DNA of 64,000 nucleotides from Micromonospora noduli (GTDB taxonomy: Bacteria > Actinomycetota > Actinomycetes > Mycobacteriales > Micromonosporaceae). A program made the translations under genes and the position numbers. Numbering within the stretch: the stretch's first letter is position 1; each line of letters opens with the position of its first letter. The stretch is taken from contig NZ_PYAK01000001.1 in assembly GCF_003264365.1 (NCBI RefSeq), positions 1 to 64,000 on the forward strand, in the 5' to 3' direction. A model generated the notes under the pieces. It did no database searches. It was not told the DNA's origin and worked only from the letters and a program-made list of their open reading frames with translations. Below, one piece after another: positions 60,072 through 64,000 of the stretch.

Positions 60072-60090
60072 GCGCGCACGTCCCGAGCGA

Positions 60091-60405
60091 TCACCGCGTT
60101 CTCGGCGCCGACCCGCCGGTGACGCGGTGGTGCTCGTCGGTCTCCATGTCGATGAAGGCCTGGATCATGCTCCGGTAGATTCGCTCGATCAGATCCGGGT
60201 CGGCACCGGCCTCGCTGGCCAACGTGCGAACCCGGGCCACCACCTGCGCCACCCGGTCCGGCGCACGGACCGCCTGAGCGTCGCTCTTGAGCGGGGCGGC
60301 CTGCCGGACCAGTGCCTCCCGCCGGGCGAGCAGCCCGACCAGTTCTCGATCCAGCTCGTCGATCCGAGCACGGATCTCGGTCAACGTCGCCGCAGTCTCT
60401 GCCAC
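60091..60405 (-). CDS. chorismate mutase (AroQ type)
   Basis: This 104-residue AroQ-type chorismate mutase has three helices. Key positions are IRARIDELDRELVGLLARREALVRQAAPLK with the Arg and Lys of the active site, then RVAQVVARVRTLA and DLIERIYRSMIQAFIDMETDEH. It converts chorismate to prephenate for Phe/Tyr, or serves a secondary pathway. It stands alone, convergent with IclR and divergent from the next gene. No signal peptide, so it is a cytoplasmic form. Confidence 0.9.
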   Translation of the reverse strand: MAETAATLTEIRARIDELDRELVGLLARREALVRQAAPLKSDAQAVRAPDRVAQVVARVRTLASEAGADPDLIERIYRSMIQAFIDMETDEHHRVTGGSAPRTR

Positions 60406-60535
60406 GCCGGAAATCGTCGCACGACGGCGACACGATCAGGCGACCCGTTCGCCGGGCGACGCGCCGAATGCCCACTTTCGCCCTAATCTCGACACGTTCA
60501 TGTTCGCCTCGGCACGGCAACCACGGAGGATGACG

Positions 60536-61429
60536 ATGGGCGGAATGCCACGACGTCAGTTCGTCAGACTCTCCGGGACCGCCGGCGCCACGGGACTGCT
60601 GGGTCTGGCCGGCGCGGCCCGGGCGCTGGCCGACGGCGGCCCGACCCCCGAACCCTCCCCATCGACCCCCGGCGGCCCGGGCGCCGCGGCCTGCCCCACA
60701 CCCTCGGCCCTGTGCGGCTACCCCACCGACACCGGTGGCAGGTACGACCTGTGGGACCGGGTCCAGGTCTGCGAGGGCACGAAAACCGGCCCACCGTTCC
60801 CCCAGTGTCTGCGCACGACTCCCACATACGTCGTCCTCAATGGAGGAACCGGGTCGAACCACGACTTTCTGCTCGTGCCCAGTTGCCGGATCAGCGGCAT
60901 CGAGTGCCCGTTCATCACCACCGCCAACGCGCCCAACTACTGGCTGGAGGCGTGGAACAACGCGCAGCCGGGGCAGCCGGGGCACGTCGTCTACCCGCAT
61001 ATCGGGCTGGGCGTCAACTCCGCCGACCCGACGATCCGGATGCAGGACCAGCTACACATCCACCTGGCCGGGATCCACTCGGGAATCCAGACCCAACTCA
61101 ACAACCACGACAGTGCGATCAGCAACGACCCGTCGCGCTGGCGCAACCAGATCGTGCCGATCTGGGGTCTGACGAGCACCGGCCTGCCCGCCCCGCGCTC
61201 GTACCGGGTGCTGCACGTCGCGAACCTGAACGGGAACCTCTTCCGACTCCTGCTGGACAGCGTGGTGCTACCGACCGGGGCGACAATGGCCGTGCAGATG
61301 CTGGCCGTGACGCCCCGTCTGATCGGCAGCGGCGGGTTCTACGTCCTGAACAGCGAGCCTGGCCTGCCCGTCCCGGCCGGCCAGCCCGGCGGCACCGGCA
61401 CCGTCGACTTCCTGCTCGCGTACGCCTGA
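60536..61429 (+). CDS. Tat-exported CDP-diacylglycerol pyrophosphatase-like protein
   Basis: This 297-residue protein has a twin-Arg signal (PRRQFVRLSGTAGATGLLGLAGA). The mature part resembles CDP-diacylglycerol diphosphatase of the HIT-like group: paired Cys in RVQVCEGTKTGPPFPQC, TYVVLNGGTGSNHDFLLVPSCRISGIECP, NYWLEAWNNA and the HIT-like MQDQLHIHLAGI. The enzyme would split CDP-diacylglycerol to phosphatidate and CMP, here outside the membrane. ATG 60536 follows GGAGG by six bases; earlier in-frame starts lie in the divergent promoter region. Confidence 0.82.
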   Translation: MGGMPRRQFVRLSGTAGATGLLGLAGAARALADGGPTPEPSPSTPGGPGAAACPTPSALCGYPTDTGGRYDLWDRVQVCEGTKTGPPFPQCLRTTPTYVVLNGGTGSNHDFLLVPSCRISGIECPFITTANAPNYWLEAWNNAQPGQPGHVVYPHIGLGVNSADPTIRMQDQLHIHLAGIHSGIQTQLNNHDSAISNDPSRWRNQIVPIWGLTSTGLPAPRSYRVLHVANLNGNLFRLLLDSVVLPTGATMAVQMLAVTPRLIGSGGFYVLNSEPGLPVPAGQPGGTGTVDFLLAYA

Positions 61430-61438
61430 GCCGTCCGC

Positions 61439-61793
61439 TCAGCGCAGCAGCGCCATCCGGTCGATGATGGAGTCGCGCAGCCCCGGTGAAGACCTCGAAA
61501 GCTCCCATGCCGAGCACGGCTAGCTCGGCCGCCATTTCCGGGGCCCGCTCAAGGGCCTGCCCAGCGTCCCAGACGGCACCGAACATCACCCGGCACTGAT
61601 GGGGCCGGCGTTCGGCGAAGGTCAGGTAGGCCGCGCAGATCGCGCGCAGGCGCTCGACCGGATCCACGTCATCCAGTGCGCCCAGCTCCTGCTCCAGGAT
61701 GCCGAACGCGCGTTGAGCGACCGCGAGCAGCCGGTACGGGTCGAGGCTCCCGGTGTCAGCGGGCGGCGTCGCTGCCGCTGGCGGCGCCGGCAC
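61439..61793 (-). pseudogene. frameshifted C-terminal remnant of a TetR regulator
   Basis: The frame from about 61770 down encodes the ligand domain of a TetR protein of the WHG type (DVDPVERLRAICAAYLTFAERRPHQCRVMFGAVWD, MAAELAVLGMGAFEVFTG) with no DNA-binding half. After FEVFTG the frame is broken by one extra G in a run of four; removing it gives a natural end (LRDSIIDRMALLR, stop at 61439). Its N-terminus overlaps the 3' end of the intact tetR. It is probably a decayed paralogue joined by deletion. Confidence 0.7.
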
Positions 61794-62346
61794 GAAGGCC
61801 CTGATCGATGAAGTTGATCAGCCAGGTGAAGCTCTCGTCGACGGACGCGTCGATCTGGAAGCCACCGGCCGCCTCCAGGGTGGCGAAGCCGTGCAGGACA
61901 CTGCGCAGCGTCCGCATGGCGTGGATCTCCTGGCCGGGATCCAGGTCGTACCCGCTGAGCATTGCGGCCCAGGAGGCGAGCACCCGCTCGCTGGCCGGGA
62001 TGAACGGGTCGTCGGGGCCGGTCGGGCGGGTGGCGTTGGCGGCCGCGTACCGGCCGGGGTGTTCCCGCACGTACGTCCGCATCGCCTGCGCGCCCGCGGC
62101 GAGGGCATCGCTGCCGGACCGGCCCTGGATGGCGTCGCGGATGGCATCGCCGGCCTCGGTCATGGCCAGGACGGCGATCCGGTGTGCCAGCTCGGCCTGG
62201 CTGGTGACGTGCTTGTAGAGCGAGGGGGTCTTGACCCCGAGCCGTTCGGCGAGCAGGCCCATGCTGAGGTTGTCGAAGCCGACCTCGTCGACCAGCGCGG
62301 CGGCGGCTTCGGTGACCGATGCCGGGGTGAGCCGGGCCTTAGGCAT
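61756..62346 (-). CDS. TetR-family regulator with WHG domain
   Basis: This 196-residue repressor has the TetR helix-turn-helix (ALVDEVGFDNLSMGLLAERLGVKTPSLYKHVTSQAELAHRIA) and a WHG-type C-terminal domain (PASERVLASWAAMLSGYDLDPGQEIHAMRTLRSVLHGFATLEAAGGF). It overlaps the upstream alpha/beta hydrolase gene by 8 bp, so both are made from one mRNA, which starts behind two tandem palindromes (63191-63227). Autoregulation is likely; the ligand may be the hydrolase substrate. Confidence 0.93.
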   Translation of the reverse strand: MPKARLTPASVTEAAAALVDEVGFDNLSMGLLAERLGVKTPSLYKHVTSQAELAHRIAVLAMTEAGDAIRDAIQGRSGSDALAAGAQAMRTYVREHPGRYAAANATRPTGPDDPFIPASERVLASWAAMLSGYDLDPGQEIHAMRTLRSVLHGFATLEAAGGFQIDASVDESFTWLINFIDQGLRAGAASGSDAAR

Positions 62347-63175
62347 TGGTCAGCGTCCGGGCGAGGAAGGGCAGGGTCAGGGCGAGGACCTCGTCGGGCG
62401 TCTGGGCGTGCGGGTAGTGGCCGGCGCCCTCGATGACAGCCAGCTCGCCGAGCCCTCGCGGCAGGTCGGCGAGGATGCGCTCGCCCTCGGCCCGCGGGTC
62501 GGCCCAGTCGGGGTCGGCACTGCCCTGGATCACCAGGACCGGGCAGGTGACGTTGGGCAGTTGCCGACCGGCGTCGGCTGGGCTGGTCCTGGCCATGGCC
62601 TGGAGGACCTTCATCCGGCCGGGCTCACTCAACTTGGCCTCGATGCGCGCCAGCTCGCTGTGCCAGTCGGCGGGCTTGGTGGGGTACGCCACGTCGAGGT
62701 ACTTCTTCCAGTTCGCCAGGCTGCCCCGCATGAGTACCTGCGCCAGTTGGAGGGAGCCGGCCCGGAAGCGCTTCACCCGCACCAACCCGCCGAGGTCGAA
62801 GGACTGTGCGCGGGTGAACGGCGCCAGCTCGATGGCGCCGACGATCAGCTCGGGCGCGGTGGCGGCCGCGATGGTCGCGGCACCGCCGCTGATCGACTGG
62901 CCGATGAGCACGGCCGGTCCGCCCAGGTGGCGCACGACAGCGACGAGATCATCAGCGATGTCGGTGCGGCTGTAGCCGCCCCAGCCGAGGCTGGAGTCGC
63001 CGCAGCCACGGATGTCGACGTTGGCGACCCGGTATCCGGCCGCGGCCAGGGCCGGCGCGACGAACCGGTACGAGTGCCGGCTGTCGCCCATGCCGTGTGC
63101 CAGGACGACCAGTGGGCCCTGCCCGGTGGCCTCGTAGGCGATGGTGTTGCCGGCAATGTCCAGGTATTCGGTCAT
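62339..63175 (-). CDS. alpha/beta hydrolase
   Basis: This 278-residue hydrolase of the epoxide-hydrolase/esterase type has the oxyanion HGMGDSRHSY, nucleophile Ser in GQSISGG, Asp in GSADPDWADP and His in GAGHYPH. The nucleophile is Ser, so it is not an epoxide hydrolase or dehalogenase (Asp). The start is ATG 63175 five bases after GGAGGG. It is co-transcribed with a TetR regulator and controlled by two tandem operators. The substrate is unknown. Confidence 0.9.
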   Translation of the reverse strand: MTEYLDIAGNTIAYEATGQGPLVVLAHGMGDSRHSYRFVAPALAAAGYRVANVDIRGCGDSSLGWGGYSRTDIADDLVAVVRHLGGPAVLIGQSISGGAATIAAATAPELIVGAIELAPFTRAQSFDLGGLVRVKRFRAGSLQLAQVLMRGSLANWKKYLDVAYPTKPADWHSELARIEAKLSEPGRMKVLQAMARTSPADAGRQLPNVTCPVLVIQGSADPDWADPRAEGERILADLPRGLGELAVIEGAGHYPHAQTPDEVLALTLPFLARTLTNA

Positions 63176-63190
63176 GACGCCCTCCACTGA

Positions 63191-63227
63191 AGCTAACGCG
63201 ATTAGCTAAAGGCTAACTGCATTAGCC
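63191..63227 (-). promoter_or_regulatory. two tandem TetR-type operators
   Basis: AGCTAA-N5-TTAGCT (63191-63207) and GGCTAA-N5-TTAGCC (63211-63227) are two perfect 17-bp palindromes with centres 20 bp apart, directly upstream of the hydrolase-tetR pair. Their core GCTAA-N5-TTAGC is the same. Confidence 0.8.
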
Positions 63228-63251
63228 GCAGAGGGCAAATGCCGGTCGCCG

Positions 63252-64000
63252 CTACTTCCCTTCGCCCAGGCCGAGCTGGGGATAGAGGGCGTCGGGGGCG
63301 GCGATCGCTCCGGGCGGCCGAGCGACAGTGACTGTCGTACCGAAGTCGCTGTAGCGCAGGGACGCGTTCGGCAGCCCGCTGGCCTCCGGCATCAGGAAGC
63401 TGACCAGTCGACCCTCGGTGTCCAGCGATGCCCGGAACGTGTGCCTGCGCGCGCTGTCCGGAAAGACACCACCGGGACCGGGGCGGAAGCTGATCCCGTT
63501 ACCGGCGGCAATCCGGGTCGCGTCGATCGTCCCGGAGATCTCCGGGCCGTCCGCTCGTGCGGTGACAATCGCGTCGATCAGGCGGCCGGAGCCGCCGGAG
63601 TCGTTCTTGCCCGGTGCGAAGCTCAGGGCGAAGTCCGACGGCACCCGGGCCGGGTCGAGGACCGTCCATCCGTCGCCGACACCGCGGAACAGACTGGTCT
63701 TCATGTAGACCTCGTCGTCGATCATCCGGATGTCGATGACCCCACCCGGCGCCGTAACCTTGGCGGTCAAGCGCTTGTGGACGTTGTCGGTGTGCGACAG
63801 CGACGTGATCTGACTGGCGATGTCGACGTCGCTGCGATAACTCGTCTGATTGACGAACGCCGTGCCGCCACGCAGCAGGCCGATCGCCTCGGCCGTCGTG
63901 GTGGCATCGGCGCTGGCGGCCGACACCGGCACGGATTCAGGTCTGGGTTCGCTCTTCGTCGGCGCGCCAACCGAGCAACCCAGCAGGAGCAGGCCCGCAG
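63252..64000 (-). CDS. LprG/LppX-like lipoprotein, 5' end outside window
   Basis: The frame runs to the window edge. The first visible residues (AGLLLLGCSVGAP) are the end of a lipoprotein signal with the lipid Cys in LLGC. The following 235 residues fit the LppX/LprAFG fold: a half-barrel with alternating strands (TAFVNQTSYRSDVDIASQITSL, GVIDIRMIDDEVYMKTSLF, FAPGKNDSGGSGRLIDAIV, FRASLDTEGRLVSFLMPEASG). Mycobacterial members carry lipids or glycolipids through the cell envelope. Only a few residues of the signal are missing. It stands upstream of no other visible gene; the small gap to the operators is 24 bp. Confidence 0.82.
   Translation of the reverse strand, partial: AGLLLLGCSVGAPTKSEPRPESVPVSAASADATTTAEAIGLLRGGTAFVNQTSYRSDVDIASQITSLSHTDNVHKRLTAKVTAPGGVIDIRMIDDEVYMKTSLFRGVGDGWTVLDPARVPSDFALSFAPGKNDSGGSGRLIDAIVTARADGPEISGTIDATRIAAGNGISFRPGPGGVFPDSARRHTFRASLDTEGRLVSFLMPEASGLPNASLRYSDFGTTVTVARPPGAIAAPDALYPQLGLGEGK

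Noticed and set aside
1..64000. tRNA, rRNA and prophage genes
   Set aside because: No cloverleaf-like sequence with the conserved T-loop, no rRNA segment and no phage structural or integrase gene was noticed. Reading by eye could miss a single tRNA.

Overview
The window is high-GC, densely coded DNA with actinobacterial features: many GTG starts, SARP/AfsR-type regulators, ANTAR, IclR, LacI and MarR regulators, Tat and lipoprotein signals, and plant-polysaccharide enzymes. It looks like a filamentous actinomycete, and Micromonosporaceae would fit, but that is inference. No rRNA, tRNA or CRISPR array was seen.

Region 1 (1-13.7 kb) is a class II lanthipeptide cluster. A SARP regulator, a first LanM, two mersacidin-type precursor peptides, a second LanM, a short HlyD-like membrane protein and a C39-peptidase ABC exporter lie head to tail on the minus strand. 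The SARP gene is preceded by three 7-bp direct repeats with an exact 11-bp period, correctly placed upstream of a -10 box. A strong hairpin separates the precursor genes from the second LanM. A large AfsR-like regulator, truncated by the window edge, converges on the cluster.

Region 2 (13.7-33.9 kb) is mixed housekeeping and stress functions. It holds a MarR/MFS pair with a divergent SDR enzyme, a D-cysteine desulfhydrase-like enzyme, a ferritin-like plus hemerythrin pair behind a sigma-B-type promoter, and a GAF-ANTAR protein. It also holds two secreted peptidoglycan hydrolases with nearly matching six-unit FG-GAP tails, a Tat-exported esterase, an AlkD-like protein, an unusual fusion of an LLM-type flavoenzyme with a BBE-type FAD oxidase, and a methyltransferase.

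Region 3 (34-60 kb) is a pentose/xylan utilisation island. It has a secreted CBM2-GH30 xylanase behind a CebR-type operator and a two-domain esterase whose first domain has lost catalytic residues. It also has two sugar ABC transporters, an IlvD/Edd dehydratase, GH3 and GH51 glycosidases that are divergently transcribed over LacI-type sites, and two LacI regulators. An IclR-controlled operon encodes an enolase-superfamily sugar-acid dehydratase, a XylX-like FAH-family dehydratase and a ketoglutarate-semialdehyde dehydrogenase. Together these suggest that arabinoxylan is cut outside the cell, pentoses or pentonic acids are imported, and part is oxidised without phosphorylation to 2-oxoglutarate. 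A TnpB element has inserted in this island into a secreted-protein gene; the signal peptide and a C-terminal Ig-like piece survive on either side, and the latter is fused in frame to TnpB.

Region 4 (60-64 kb) holds a chorismate mutase, a CDP-diacylglycerol pyrophosphatase-like protein, a frameshifted TetR remnant, an intact TetR overlapping an alpha/beta hydrolase behind two tandem operators, and the 3' part of an LprG/LppX-like lipoprotein gene cut by the window end.
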